64,000 nt of DNA from Cercophora sp. LCS_1 (Eukaryota; Ascomycota; Sordariomycetes; Sordariales; Lasiosphaeriaceae): positions 558,001-622,000 of the forward strand of contig JAPZLL010000008.1 of assembly GCA_036250225.1 (NCBI GenBank), read 5' to 3'. Below, piece by piece: positions 44,901 to 56,917 of this stretch (position 1 is the stretch's first letter; every line of letters starts with the position of its first letter). The notes below the pieces were generated by a model, which worked only from the letters and a program-made list of their open reading frames with translations, made no database searches and was not told the DNA's origin. A program made the position numbers and the translations under genes.

Positions 44901-46593
44901 TGTCATGGCTGTCAACCCAGTCTTTCGTCAATCGGCCCACTCTACCCCACTCACACCGCGCATGGGATTATGGAGAGAAATTGCCCGGAGCGGCAGCATC
45001 ATCGTTGACGAGCCAATGAGGGCGTGCAGCTGCCTCGACAGCCCCTCTCACACGGGGCAGTCCTTCATTCCCCTCCGCAGGGTCTGGGGTACTCGGCATC
45101 GCGGCGAGCTTTGCTGGTGAGCACGGGTATTTAGTACAGCCAAGTCCCATATTTAGGTCCCGGACCATGCGCCACCGTATGGCTCCCTTCGCACTTGCCC
45201 CTTTGGATGGCACCGTAATCTCAGGAAGCCCCCCAGCACTGCAGGACCGATCCACCACTAACGGCCGCTCGTGCCTGCTGCCCCAGGGTCGGGCGGTTCA
45301 GGTCCAGAGGCGAGGTGCCTGGCGCATTCCCAGCATTCCACCGCGTGTTTCTCTCGGGCGCCCTACCGATTCCAGACGGGGACTGGCAGTGTCTGTTGTG
45401 GTTTGCGACGCCTGTGGAATGAGGATGACGGGAACGGCCTTCCCAATGGTTGTTTAGACTATGTAGTAAATCAGCGTGACAGGTGACGGGAGGCCCCAAA
45501 GACATAAGCTATGGAGTCGTCGCCTGGGACGAACTGTTAGACTAACGGACGCTGGTTTGGATGAATTTTGGACACCCTCGATTCCCTTCCCCTCAGGCCC
45601 GCATCTGTGCGGTGTCACGGTCGCCATTGCAATCCGCAAGCTTGCCAGGCCCTTCCAGGCAGTCCGTTTTGAGCCGTCAGATAGAACCGGAGGTTACGGC
45701 GCACGCATTTTTGGCGGGTGGATACCGCGGTTGCTAGCTCCCACGACTGGCGTCCTCGTGTAATATCCCGTTGCGCGCACACCTTCCATCGTCTTACACC
45801 CTTGCAGCGCTCCGCCCCGTTCCCCTTCCAATTCCAGCGTCTCCCTGTCCGTCCTGTTGTTTCTGGCTGTCCTCTCCGCTCGTTTTCACCCTCACACCTC
45901 CGTCTCCTTTCGTTTCTCTTCCCTCCCGCCCGCCACCGCATTCCGGCAATCCTCTTCTTCAGCGACGTCGTCCCTCGAACGCCATCACGACTCGCTTTCC
46001 GTTGACGCTCCGGCGCTCTCGTCAACGACCACTTCGAGAAGCCCCCTTTTTCGAGTACACAAAGGGCCTTGGGAGGGTCTGCGCCGGTTCCGATGCCCGC
46101 CGTGTCATGATACCGCGGCCGCGCAACCTCTCAATTTCAAACTGAAGGTCCCTTGACACCTTCCCGTTGACGATTTTTCGTCGAGTCGCTCATTTAACCC
46201 GAATAAAACAACCGTCGAAAACATTCACACCCAATGTGAGTATTTGAGGGGAGGCGCAGAAGTTTGGGGAAGGCATTGAGGGAAACGGCACACGTCCAGG
46301 TCTACCATTCCGCCGACGCCAGCCGATCGCGAGGATCATTCATGCACGAATTGGGAGGTGGAGCGTTGATGGCGGCTGACTTTGGGAATCACCAGATCAC
46401 ACTCGTTGACATCTTTGTCAAGTACATTCGTTACGAAAACATTTCCTGGCAAACAACTCAACGACGACGCTGCCTCGCACGCGCGGCTCTAACCGGACGA
46501 CACCAGAATCCCCACCACATTTGTGACGTTTCCGAACATTACGATTCGTGTCGATAGCTTGAGAGCGCATGCCCAACAGCATTTGAACGGAGG
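38989..46593. other. Very long gene-free region upstream of MSB2
   Basis: About 7.6 kb in which I could find no coding region on either strand. Many GC-rich shadow frames occur but none has a domain, signal peptide or convincing spliced continuation, and no tRNA or 5S rRNA gene was seen. The final kilobase (45780-46080) is strongly pyrimidine-rich, as in fungal promoters and leaders. A GTGAGT at 46236 could open a leader intron of MSB2. Confidence 0.5.
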
Positions 46594-48711
46594 ATGCGAA
46601 CAGTTTCAGTCTTGGTCGCCGCGCTTGTGGCGGCCTCGTCCGTCGCCGGGCACGAGAGGGAACAGCAGAGGAAGATTTACTACCCGCGACACATCAAGCG
46701 ACAGTTCACCAATGCCACGATCACGTCGTTCACTTCGTCCCTGCCGGCCGAGTCGGACGATCCCTCGTCATCACCGAGCAAGAGGCAGTCCAACATTCTG
46801 AACAGCCTCGATTTGGACCCGCCTAGTGTTCCCGCAGTTCCGGCAGTTACGACTGTCGTTATTCAGAGCACGGTTTACGTTTCGCCGGGTGAAACATCAC
46901 CCGCAACAGTTCGCAATGGTACTTCCGATCCGTCCAGCGATCCCGCGAGCGCGACTCCCACCGACGACCCGACGACCGATCCCGAGTCGACCCCGACAGC
47001 TCGCCCGACGGCCGATCCCACCACGCAACTGCCCGTGTCCGAAGACAACTTAACGGCCACTGTCGACCCAGTTACCAGCGATCCAGCTACCAGCGATCCG
47101 GTTGTGTCTGTGGCCCCGGCTGTGACTAGCTCCACCGGCATTGTGCTGGCGCCGACAGGCATTGTCACCCCGACCGAGTCGACTCCCGAACCGGCAGTCA
47201 GCTCGGAACCGGCCAGGCCCCTCGACCCGATCGAGTCGATTGTCAGCAACATTGTTTCGGTGATCACTAGTGTTCTTCCGCCGCTCCAAAATGCCACCGA
47301 GACCCCGATCGTTCCCGACCCGACCTCGGTCGTTACCATCCCGACGGAGTTGCCATCAGATCTTCCCGGAACTGGTGTCAGCGTCGTGCCCTCGGTGACA
47401 ACCGATACACCTCCTCCCAGCGGCACCGGCACGCCCCCGGAGAGCACACCTCCCCCTCCTCCCCCGTCGTCCACGCCTATCGTGGATCCGCCAATCAGCA
47501 CGAATACCACTGAACCTCCTCCACCAGAGAGCACACCCCCTCCCACACCGACCGACACGACGGTGCCCCCTCCGAGCTCGACCGCTCCCCCCCCTCCGCC
47601 GCCGTCGAGCACGATTATCACGTCCTCGAAGGTGGACAACAACACCAACACCATCCCACCTTCCACCCTAACCCCATCCCCGACAACCACAGGCAACGAC
47701 GACTCGGGGTTGGTTACCAGCATCCCGCACTTGGGAACCGTGACAAACACGCAATCCTGGCTCCCGACAACCATTCTCGTTGATACCTCGAGCACAAGCG
47801 CCACAGGATTGGCTCCGACCACGGCAACCGGCATTCCCACTGGGTTGCCCGGGGCCATCATCCCGGAGAAAGGATCGGTTCCTATTCCTCAGGACACCGA
47901 ACTGATCCAGATTGGCCTCTTGGAGGGCTACAACTACGAGTATGTGGTTAAGAGCAACATGGCCTCTGCCCAGATCTTCATGGAGCTTCCCAACGCCCTC
48001 GCCTACTCTGCCGGAATCTCGACGGACAAGATCTTGATGAGGAAGCTCATCCCGTTGGATACCACGGCTTCGTTGGGCTACATCACGACTTTGGCCATCG
48101 TCACATACCCCAAGGCGATGATTGACCCGCTCAGGATTGATATCAAGTTCCCTAACTCGGCGCTGTATAACAATCCCAAGGAGCTCACGTACAACTTCAC
48201 CAAGCAGATCAACCCGGCCATCGACATTACCTATGGATCGTACCCCGAGGATGTTCCAGGCGGTAACGGTGGCGGAACCGGCACGACTCCCGGCGGAACC
48301 GGCCCCAACGGCGACCCCTTTAGCAACGACGGCACGGGTAACAAGTCTTCGAGCCAGCAAGGAACCACGGCGGGCATCGTTGGTGGCGCCGTCTTTGTCG
48401 CCGCTGCTTATGGTGCCGTCATGTTTGTCATTGCTCGTCGGTACAAGAAGAAGAAGCAGGCCCACCGCCGGGCAAGCTCGATCAGCAACCCCTCGGACAT
48501 GCAGCAATCGCCACGCAGCAGCCCCGCGCTCATGGGTGGCGCATTGCTCAGCAGAGACTTCACCGGCTACGGTGGCGTGACTGGCGGCGCGGCTGGCGGG
48601 CGGAACAGCCACAACAGCCACGGCAGTGGAAGGAGCGGCATGGGCAACTCGGCACGGACACAGTACATCTCGGCCCCGGTCGCCCAGGAGAATTCCCTCG
48701 GCTGGAACTGA
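46594..48711 (+). CDS. MSB2: Msb2-type signalling mucin, plasma-membrane sensor
   Basis: A single exon of 705 residues. Residues 1-19 are a signal peptide. Lys-Arg pairs at 35-36 and 63-64 are candidate Kex2 cleavage sites. Residues 70-430 are Ser/Thr/Pro-rich with acidic repeats and PPPP runs, a mucin-like stretch expected to be O-mannosylated. A conserved Msb2 ectodomain spans about 430-545 (LIQIGLLEGYNYEYV, LPNALAYSAGIS, LGYITTLAIVTYPKAMIDPL, LYNNPKELTYNFTKQINPA). It is followed by a Gly-rich linker, one membrane segment (about 591-613) and a short basic tail starting ARRYKKKKQAHRR. Msb2 proteins signal through Cdc42 to the filamentation/pathogenicity MAP kinase cascade on surface or starvation cues. 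Start and length fit. Regulation cannot be read beyond the unusually long upstream region. Confidence 0.9.
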   Translation: MRTVSVLVAALVAASSVAGHEREQQRKIYYPRHIKRQFTNATITSFTSSLPAESDDPSSSPSKRQSNILNSLDLDPPSVPAVPAVTTVVIQSTVYVSPGETSPATVRNGTSDPSSDPASATPTDDPTTDPESTPTARPTADPTTQLPVSEDNLTATVDPVTSDPATSDPVVSVAPAVTSSTGIVLAPTGIVTPTESTPEPAVSSEPARPLDPIESIVSNIVSVITSVLPPLQNATETPIVPDPTSVVTIPTELPSDLPGTGVSVVPSVTTDTPPPSGTGTPPESTPPPPPPSSTPIVDPPISTNTTEPPPPESTPPPTPTDTTVPPPSSTAPPPPPPSSTIITSSKVDNNTNTIPPSTLTPSPTTTGNDDSGLVTSIPHLGTVTNTQSWLPTTILVDTSSTSATGLAPTTATGIPTGLPGAIIPEKGSVPIPQDTELIQIGLLEGYNYEYVVKSNMASAQIFMELPNALAYSAGISTDKILMRKLIPLDTTASLGYITTLAIVTYPKAMIDPLRIDIKFPNSALYNNPKELTYNFTKQINPAIDITYGSYPEDVPGGNGGGTGTTPGGTGPNGDPFSNDGTGNKSSSQQGTTAGIVGGAVFVAAAYGAVMFVIARRYKKKKQAHRRASSISNPSDMQQSPRSSPALMGGALLSRDFTGYGGVTGGAAGGRNSHNSHGSGRSGMGNSARTQYISAPVAQENSLGWN

Positions 48712-50285
48712 TGACAATTCCATGGCTTCAGCGATCTCTCTCACGCGTCAGCATGACCGCGGGCCGGCCCGGGCAAAAGTTTTATATTTTATGCTTCGAT
48801 ACCCAACCCGGGCGGCGCCGTCTGCTTTTTTTTCGCTCTCCAAGCAACGCATTCCATTGTCTTTTCCACCGGGGTCCTGCCACCAACCAACTAGCCCGCC
48901 ATACCCACTCGGACTCTGTTCCTCCACCCACTTATAGAGAAGTTCATGTCGACCAGGCGACTGGCCGCCCTGTCGACTGGCATATCAAACTTTTTTTTGT
49001 GTCTTGAGACTTGGTTGGAGTCTTTTGTGTGCGCGCGACAGCTTTTTTTTGTTTGTTTTACTACCCTTCTTCTCTCCCGGCGGGCTCACGAGGTTCGCCT
49101 GGATGGGCAACTCTCGCCGCCGAGGATGATTTTTATTTAACCGAAATCTGGGGGCGCCATTGTATGGAGCCCTGGCCCACCCCTTTTTACTTTGCTGGCC
49201 AGGGCTCCGGGTGTCATCAGGCTTTTCTTATAATTTAATTATTCTTGGAGCTGAAGAGGCGAGCGGTGCGTTTTGCATGACATGCGCTGCGTTGCGTTTA
49301 TGGAGTGGCGTGAGAGGGGATCGCGACATGGAGTGGAGCGAGCAAGGGGACGCCGCGGGCCGAGCAACAACGTCAGGCAGGGTTCGATATGTCTGACACG
49401 ACAAGAAGGTTGGGCTGGTCGGAGCGGGTGGTGGTAGAAAGATACAAAAAGAGCGATCTGAGAGGTTGATCTCTAGGGTCTGTTGTAATATTAGATCTAC
49501 TATATGTAGTGGGCGCGATATTGTGACGGTGAATGGAGAGACCCGGATACAGTTCAGACTTGGTTCTGTTATTATGCTTTGTGATTGTCTGATTTGCGGT
49601 CAACTGACTTTGTTGTCTCGATAACTTCATATTCAACCACATCATCTTTGACGCTCTGGTTCACAGCCTGACCATTACTTGGTCCGTGAACTACATGACA
49701 CACCCGCCTGTTCCGTCAACCTTGTGTTTTCCTCAACAATATCCATTTCAGCTTCCAAGCCACGATTCGTCAAGCAAACGCAACAAGCTTCGGGCGCAGA
49801 CGAGTCAAAGCTCGACTGCTCCTTTTCATTTTGATCTGCCAAGACAACGCATTGACGGGATCCCCACATTTGGGTTCATTGTTGAACCGAGTGCTCAAAA
49901 CGGCATGGTGATGTGGTGTGCATTCCCAGCTATGTGGCGAGCGAACAAGCGGAGGCGGGAAAAGGACGCGGAGAATACGTGATGGAGAAAAGGAGACGCT
50001 CGGAGGGGAAAAAAAAAAAAAAAAGGCCTCATTTACCAGCCCCTGGGAATGATACCGTGACGCCTGCAACCCATGATGTCACATGTTCGCTAAGCAGTGT
50101 TGTTACCCTAGCCTCCTTCTCCATCGTTGATTACCGGGATGATAACAGCCCCTTAGCTGACTCAGACAGATAGTGTGTAGTGTGCGCAAAACTCCAAAAC
50201 CATCCCGCAAAAGGTCCCGCAAAAATGGGAACAAAATAATACCCTCCAGACACCCACATCCAACCCAGTATCCCCCCCTCAATAA
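48712..50285. other. Intergenic region between convergent genes
   Basis: 3' flanks of MSB2 (+) and the MFS transporter (-). T-rich tracts around 48830-49060 probably belong to the MSB2 3' UTR. A 16-base A run lies at 50009. No gene recognised. Confidence 0.5.
50009..50024. repeat. Homopolymer A16
   Basis: Sixteen consecutive A residues in the convergent intergenic region. Confidence 0.85.
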
Positions 50286-52014
50286 TCATAACATGTACAT
50301 CCCCTCCTTGCCCTCCCGTCTATTGACCCGTCCCAACCACCACCTCAAAAACCCTGCAAGCACACCCGCCATCAACATGGCACCAGCACAAACCCCCATC
50401 CCCCTCGTATAAAACGGCCCCTCCCCGTCAGGATACAACCCGGTCCCAACCAACGGCCCGCACTGTCCAACCATCTGCAACATGGCAAACCCGCCTCCCC
50501 TTTTTCTCTCGTCCATCTGGTTGTTCAAACTCCACGCCACGGTCAACACCACCACGTTGAAAAAGCCAATGGTGGCGGGATACACGGCCAAATAACGCAC
50601 CCAGCTTCCAGCGTCCAAATTCAACGCACCCGGCCCTGACAGCGCGAGGAGTGCGTACCCCGACGCTGAGAACAGAGCGTGGAAGATGATAAACGGTGAG
50701 CGGGAACGTGTCGCGTCGGAGATGTAAGCTGTTGCTAGGACTAGGAGAAAGGATGCGAAATAGGGAGGCGCGGCGAGGGCTTGGGACGCGAGCGGGGTGT
50801 GGCCCATTGAGGTGAGGATGGTGGGGAGGAAGACGGGGAGGGAGGAGTAGGCCATATTTGTTAGGAAGAAGATTGCTGAGGTTAGGAGGGCGGGAGGGGA
50901 GAGGAGGACCGAGAGGGTATCTCTGAGGTATGACGTCTGGTTGGGTTTGGCAGTACGGGGTTGGCGGAGACGGAGACGGGCGACTTTTTTTTGTCGTGCG
51001 GTTAGGTATGGCGCTGTTTGCGGGGAGTCGGGGATGAGGTGGTATGCGACGGCTGCTGCTAGGAGGGAGGGGAAGCCTTCGATGAGGAAAAGGAGGCGCC
51101 ACGAGGCGATGGGGGAGTAAGAGGAAGCTTTGATGATGAGGTAGGCGAGGGACGAGGCAAAGGTTGTTGCGAGAGGCGCGGCCGAGATGAAGATGGCGGT
51201 GCGGAAGGCGAGCTCGTGCGGTTTGAAGAAGAAGGAGAGGTAGTAGGGTACGCCGGTGAAGCCGGCTTCGCCGATGCCGAGCAGAGCGCGGAGGGCGATG
51301 AGCATGGGGTAGTTGATTGCTACGCCTTGGAGGGAGGCGACCAGACCCCAGGAGAGGACGAGGACTGAGACGTAGATGTGCGCTGGGATGATGCGCCAGA
51401 GCAGGGCCATCCATTCGAACAAGATGTAGGTGATGTAAAAGGCGGCGAGGGCCCATTCGTACCACCCCGTTTTGGGCGGCGTACTCTGGAGGTCATCGTC
51501 CATGCCTGCAATGCGGGCGTTTCCAATATCTAACACTCATATCAGCAAGGCATACGGCGGGTTTCAGGGGAAGCATACTCGACCGGTCCACAAAACTCAG
51601 CATGTACAACACCGCCATAAACACAACCAGTCTACGATCAAACTTGCGCACAACAGCCTTCTCCTCATCAGGCGTGTACAACTGGAAACTTGCCGCCGTC
51701 GAGACGGATCTCCCCCTCCTCCGCCATGACCCAGGCACGACATCCCCATCGTCGGCCCCATCATACCCCCCTACCAATACCTCCTGTTCATCCTCATCCC
51801 CCTCCTCTTCATCCTCCTTCTCACCATACCCACCCCTCTCCTCCAACTCATACGCCTCATCATCACCATGCTCTACAGCAGCATACATATCCTCATCACC
51901 GACGCCGTCACCGTCGCCGTCACTATCAGGCGTCATCCGATCACTCGTCTTGGCCGACGAAGACGTTCCGGTAGTCCACTCGTCGTCGCGCCTATGATGG
52001 TCCAAGTCCGTCAT
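50286..52014 (-). CDS. MFS transporter, anion:cation symporter family (Dal5-like)
   Basis: Exons 51579-52014 and 50286-51529 give 559 residues. An unusually acidic cytosolic N-terminus (about residues 20-75, many Asp/Glu/Gly) precedes FDRRLVVFMAVLYMLSFVDRSNIGNARIAGM, which is TM1 plus the hallmark ACS-family motif and is completed across the 49-base intron. About 12 hydrophobic segments follow, with LLGIGEAGFTGVPYYLSFFF and FLIEGFPSLLAA as further family landmarks. Members import organic anions or vitamins such as allantoate, nicotinate, pantothenate or tartrate with protons. The substrate cannot be told from sequence. The start was set at 52014; an upstream ATG at 52119 meets a stop in frame. 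Confidence 0.9.
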
Positions 52015-52944
52015 GACGTCGGTGGTCGCCAAACGCGGCAACGCGCAGAAGTTGGCGCGGCGCGGCGTGATTGATTACCCGCCTGGAGTTGAGAGTAATT
52101 TCCGGGGCATGGTCTGATAATAATGCACTTATTTCAGATATTTAGGTGAAGTTTAGCAGGCAAAAAAGGGGGGCGTCGTCAACTGATTGTCGTCGTGGAT
52201 TTTGTGAGAGAATGTCTCACTCGAGTGTGGGAGGGTGTTGGACCCTGTTGGTTCGATGGTAAGTGAGGATTGGCGTTGTGCACCTAGTGGGGGCTGATTG
52301 CGTGCCCGATGGACCAGGATTCAACGGCTATTCCCGCTGTCAACTGTGCCGTTCTCATTCTCCACCGCTTTGAGTTTTGGATTCCTCAGTCATTCATTTA
52401 TTGCCTGATATTTGTCGATTTAAAAGTGATCGGGTACTGAACCCAACACATCGTTCCCTTGATGCTGAGTTTCACGCATACCGCGGCATCAGTCACTGGG
52501 ATGTCTCAGTCTTGAAGGGACCATGTCGCTCAAGCATCAACTCATCGAAACGATGGTATCAATTCATCGTCCGATGAACTGCTCACCCGCCAAAGAGGGT
52601 ACTAGGTGGCAAGGAACTATCGCAACAAGCCGGAGCAAAGCAAGGCAACATGTCGAGAACTCAGCGGAAAGCAGACAGAACCACAGAAGCAGGGGCACGA
52701 TCGTGGTCCCCTCCCGCAAAAACAAAAACCTCCGGCTGAAATCCCAAACTTTTTTTTGCCCGCCCACCCAACCTTTCGACAAACCTGCCGTATTCGAGCA
52801 GCCCGTCTTTTGTTCCATCAGCTAGCTGCCCTTGACAAATTAAACGACCAAATACGTTGCTTGCTGTCCCACTTTACACCCTGCAATGCCATCAAAACAA
52901 ACAACCGCGCAAAATCCTAATCCCATATCGTATTATCCCATCGT
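52015..52944. other. Intergenic region
   Basis: Promoter side of the MFS transporter (minus strand gene) and 3' side of LEU1. No gene seen. Confidence 0.5.
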
Positions 52945-55471
52945 CTACCACTCCAAAGGCTCCTTCAGCTCCTCACCGCGGTTCGTCTTGGGAACCGGCA
53001 CCGCCTTGACCGCCAGCTTGCCACCCTTGCCCTTGCGCTTGAGATAGCCGGTGCCATCCAACCAGGGGGTGTCGCGCGTCATCCTCTTCTCGAACTCGAC
53101 AATCTTATCCTCGAGCTGCATCGTGAGGCCGATGTCGTCCAGGCCGTTGATCAAGCAGTGCTTGCGGAACTCCTCAACCTCGAAGCTGCAGATTGTCTCG
53201 CCCGCCTCGTTCTTGATCAGCTGGTTCGGTAGATCGATCTCAACCTCACGGCCGGCAACAGCCTCGGCATGGACAGCCTCGATATCCGCCTTGTTCTTGA
53301 TAGGGATCATGAGCATTCCGTTTTTGAAAGAGTTGTTGAAGAAGATGTCGGCGAATGACGGCGCAATCACAGTCTTGACACCGAAGTCACCAAGAGCCCA
53401 GGGGGCGTGCTCACGGGAGCTACCGCATCCAAAGTTCTCGCCCGTGCAGACGATGATCCTGGAGTTGCGGTAGGGCTCCTTGTTGAGCACAAAGTCGGGA
53501 TTCTCCTCACCGCTCGGGAGGTACCTCATCTCATAAAAGAGGGCCTTGCTGAGACCGGTGCGCTTGATGGTCTTGAGGAATTGCTTGGGAATGATGGCAT
53601 CCGTGTCGATGTTGGCCTTCTCCATGGGCGCTGCAATACCCTTCAGGATGGTGTACTTGGGCAAACCCGAGCCGGCGGTTTTGGGAACCAATGTGTTGAC
53701 CTGGGGCGAGGAGTCCTCAGGCTGATCGGCGAGTGCCTCCTTCTCATGGTCGTCCGTCTCGATTCTCTCATCAGGATGAGCCTTGGCGGGCACAGTCTCA
53801 GGGACAATGGCGGCCTCAATATGGGGGCTGGCCTTGTACTCAGCCAGTTTTCTCACGTCCGCAAGCTTACCAACAATGGCAGCGGCAGCGGCCATGACCG
53901 GGGACATAAGATGGGTGCGGCCTTGTGCACCCTGGCGACCCTCAAAGTTGCGGTTGCTTGTGCTAGCGCATCTCTCCTTGGGAGACAGAATGTCGGGGTT
54001 CATGCCAAGACACATACTGCACCCAGCCTCGCGCCACTCGAAACCAGCGTTGGTGAAGATCTTGTCCAGACCCTCAGCCTCTGCCTGGTCCTTGACAAGA
54101 CCAGAGCCGGGAACAATGAGGGCCCGCTTAATGTTGTCAGCAATCTTCTTGCCCTTGACGACCTGGGCGGCGGCCCGGAGATCCTCAATTCTGGAGTTGG
54201 TGCAGGAACCGATAAAGACCTTGTCGACAACAACCTCCTCCATAGGGGTACCCGGGGTGAGACCCATGTACTCGATCATGCGGCGGCCCGCTGCCTTCTT
54301 GGCCTCGGTGGCAAACGTCTCGGGATCCGGCACAACCCCAGTGATGGGGACCACGTCCTCGGGACTTGTACCCCATGTAACGGTGGGGACGATATCGGCA
54401 CCATCGATAAAGACATCAATGTCGTACTTGGCGCCTGGGTCCGAAGCCAGAGATTTCCAGTACTTGACAGCCCGGTTCCACTCGTCAGACCCATATTTGG
54501 GTGCCAAGGGACGGCCCTTCAGGTACTCGAAGGTGATCTCATCGGGTGCAACCATGCCAGCTCTGGCACCGCCCTCAATGGACATGTTGCAGATGGACAT
54601 ACGGGCTTCTATGCTCAGGCTGCGGATTACGGATCCTAGAAGCTGAATTAGTATCACTAACACGGCGCAGGGCTACTGGAGACGAAAGTTACCACAGAAC
54701 TCGATGACGGCGCCGGTGCCACCAGCCGTCCCTATTTTACCAATGACGTGGAGCACAACATCTTTCGACGAGACACCAGGTGCCAGAGTACCATCGACCT
54801 GGACACGCATGTTCTTGGAGCGCTTGGTGATCAAGCATTGTGTAGCCATCACATGCTCAACCTCACTCGCTAAAAGAAAATCAAGGGTTAGCTCGTCATA
54901 CCAAAGAGAAGACAAAGGGCGCACATACTTCCGATACCAAAGGCAAGAGCGCCAAAGGCGCCATGCGTGGACGTGTGGCTGTCACCGCACACGACCGTGG
55001 TACCAGGGAGCGTAAAGCCCTGCTCGGGGCCAATAACGTGGACAATGCCTTGTCTCTTGTCGCTCAGGCCGAAATATGTGATGCCGAAATCCTTGACGTT
55101 CTCCTCCAAGGTCACACACTGTGTCCGGGAATCCTCCTCCTTGATAAAGCTCGCAATGTCCTTGAGGTCTTTGCGAGTCGTTGTGGGGACGTTCTGCAGG
55201 CGCGCGCTGTTAGCTTTCTCACCCTATTTCTTGTGTAAGATAACAAAAAAGCCCAGCAACATACATGGTCAGTTGTGGCCAGGGTACAATCCGGTCGCCG
55301 GACTTTACGTCCAGCATTCTTCAGGCCCTCAAAAGCCTGAGGAGATGTGACCTCGTGCACGAGGTGTCTGTCGATATAGAGCAAGATGGTCCCATCTAGC
55401 TTCTCATCGACGATATGGGCCTGGAAGACCTTGTCATAGAGAGTCTGGGGGGTGCTCTCGGCGGCCGGCAT
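52945..55471 (-). CDS. LEU1: 3-isopropylmalate dehydratase (isopropylmalate isomerase)
   Basis: Exons 55265-55471, 54929-55193, 54693-54869 and 52945-54635 give 779 residues, the same length as yeast Leu1. The enzyme converts 2-isopropylmalate to 3-isopropylmalate in leucine synthesis using a [4Fe-4S] cluster. The large-subunit half shows [40 protein letters not shown] and the cluster cysteines in VFIGSCTNSRIEDL and EAGCSMCLGMNPD, followed by SNRNFEGRQG. After a linker (about 490-530) the small-subunit half has NIDTDAIIPKQFLK and ENFGCGSSREHAPWAL. The fungal fusion of the bacterial LeuC and LeuD subunits is thus complete. Introns 55194-55264, 54870-54928 and 54636-54692 keep frame. Regulation by a Leu3-type activator is expected from family knowledge, but no exact site was found upstream. 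Confidence 0.96.
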
Positions 55472-56917
55472 TGTGAAATTTGGCTAGCCGTGTAATCCCG
55501 TTGCAGGTTCAATGTATGTTGAACGACCGAAGAACGAGAAAGAAGAATTGCCACACAATTCTAGGAGTTGCAGCCGACCGTAGATTCCAGGTCAGATGGG
55601 CGGGACAATTGGGAGCTTGGTTTCTGTCGTTGAGGAAGGAAACTCGGAAAGATAACCTCTCTTTGCCAAGAAGGCAACTGGAAAAAAAAAAGAACGTTGG
55701 AGGGGTGGGTGATGAGAAGAAAGGTGTGAAGGTGGGTTGGGTAAGGTCCGGCGTTTATGGTTGAGGTGGTGGTGTGGTAAAAGGTGTGTGTGAGGTATGT
55801 GGCAAACTGCAAAGAAACCTCGGTCCCCAAGCTTGGATTTTGGTGAATCGTGATTCGAAAACTGATTTGATTACCCTCAACAAAAGAGCACACACACACC
55901 AAACCAATCCCTCGTTTTCTGCTTCAGATGACAAGGGGGCGTGTGGTTCAGGTTCTGGCCACAAGCATTTTAAGACTCGCAGCTCCCTCCTCTTTCCAAT
56001 TCAATGACATGCGAATCGGGCAGCCGGCTAGTCCGATTTTCGGAGAGGTGCAGCAAACTCCGGTTCCCGGAATGCGGGGTGGCCACCTGAATTTCTAAAG
56101 CGTGACAAAGGATTGGCCACTGGCCTTCCGGCCGTGGGGTCAAAACCCTGAGCAGCCTCCGGGGTCAAGTTCAACCCCACCGAGGAAGCCGCTCCGGCAG
56201 CGAGACGACTGACATGACGCTTCGAGAACGAGTTTCAAGGCCTTTCAGGCCCCACCAGAGCCTCTTTCTCTCGTCAACGTCCGCAAACGGAGCGAGCTGC
56301 TATCAATTCCATCCCAGGCATCCGAAACACAAAAATCAGAGGCACGAAGGAAAATAAAGGCCGAAAATTCCAGCTCTTCTCGCCCGAATCTGCAAACCCC
56401 CACTCCAATCACATCGAGATCCATGACACTGCAGCACCAGCCTGCAGAGCGAGCTGGCTGTCAGCCAGTGGTTACGATAGAGTGGCTTGCTGATCAGTGT
56501 CGTGACACCTCGGACACTCTGCAGCACGCAGAGTATCTAGTTGGGCCATCTAGATCTCATGTCTGCTTTGGGCCGGGTGCAGAACGGGGCCCTCACATGC
56601 CCCTTCGGCCCCTTCGTCATTGATCCTTCAGTTCTGCCGGCGTCGTACAAGCGATTTGGCGGTGACGGTGACTTCTGCACTGCAAACGCGCCGAGACAGG
56701 AAGAATACTGTCATTGGGTGCCCATCTGGTTTCTAATCTCGCCCGGGCATCCGCATCTCCTGTAAATCTAACTCTACACGCCAGCCAAGAAAGCACAACC
56801 TCTCCCGACTATCGCGGCCCCTCTCGCCAACCAAACAAACCCCCTAACGAGCCATGCACCAATCAACACGGCTACAAACAAAAACACCACAGCCAGCAGA
56901 GACAAGGCGCAATCTTC
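55472..56917. other. Intergenic region upstream of LEU1
   Basis: 1.4 kb holding the LEU1 promoter and the 3' flank of the uncharacterised gene's neighbourhood. A near-miss to a Leu3 site occurs at 56060 (see rejected items). No gene recognised. Confidence 0.5.

Noticed and set aside
46236..46593. Leader intron of MSB2 opening at GTGAGT
   Set aside because: A good donor exists, but several acceptors fit equally and there is no coding frame to test them. Not annotated.
46875..47861. 328-codon minus-strand frame inside MSB2
   Set aside because: Low-complexity Gly/Val shadow of the Ser/Thr/Pro-rich mucin codons on the plus strand.
47668..48744. 358-codon minus-strand frame at the end of MSB2
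   Set aside because: Overlaps the conserved Msb2 ectodomain and membrane segment on the plus strand and has no motif of its own.
56060..56070. CCGGTTCCCGG near LEU1 as a Leu3 site
   Set aside because: Leu3 needs CCGGNNCCGG. Here the spacer is one base too long.
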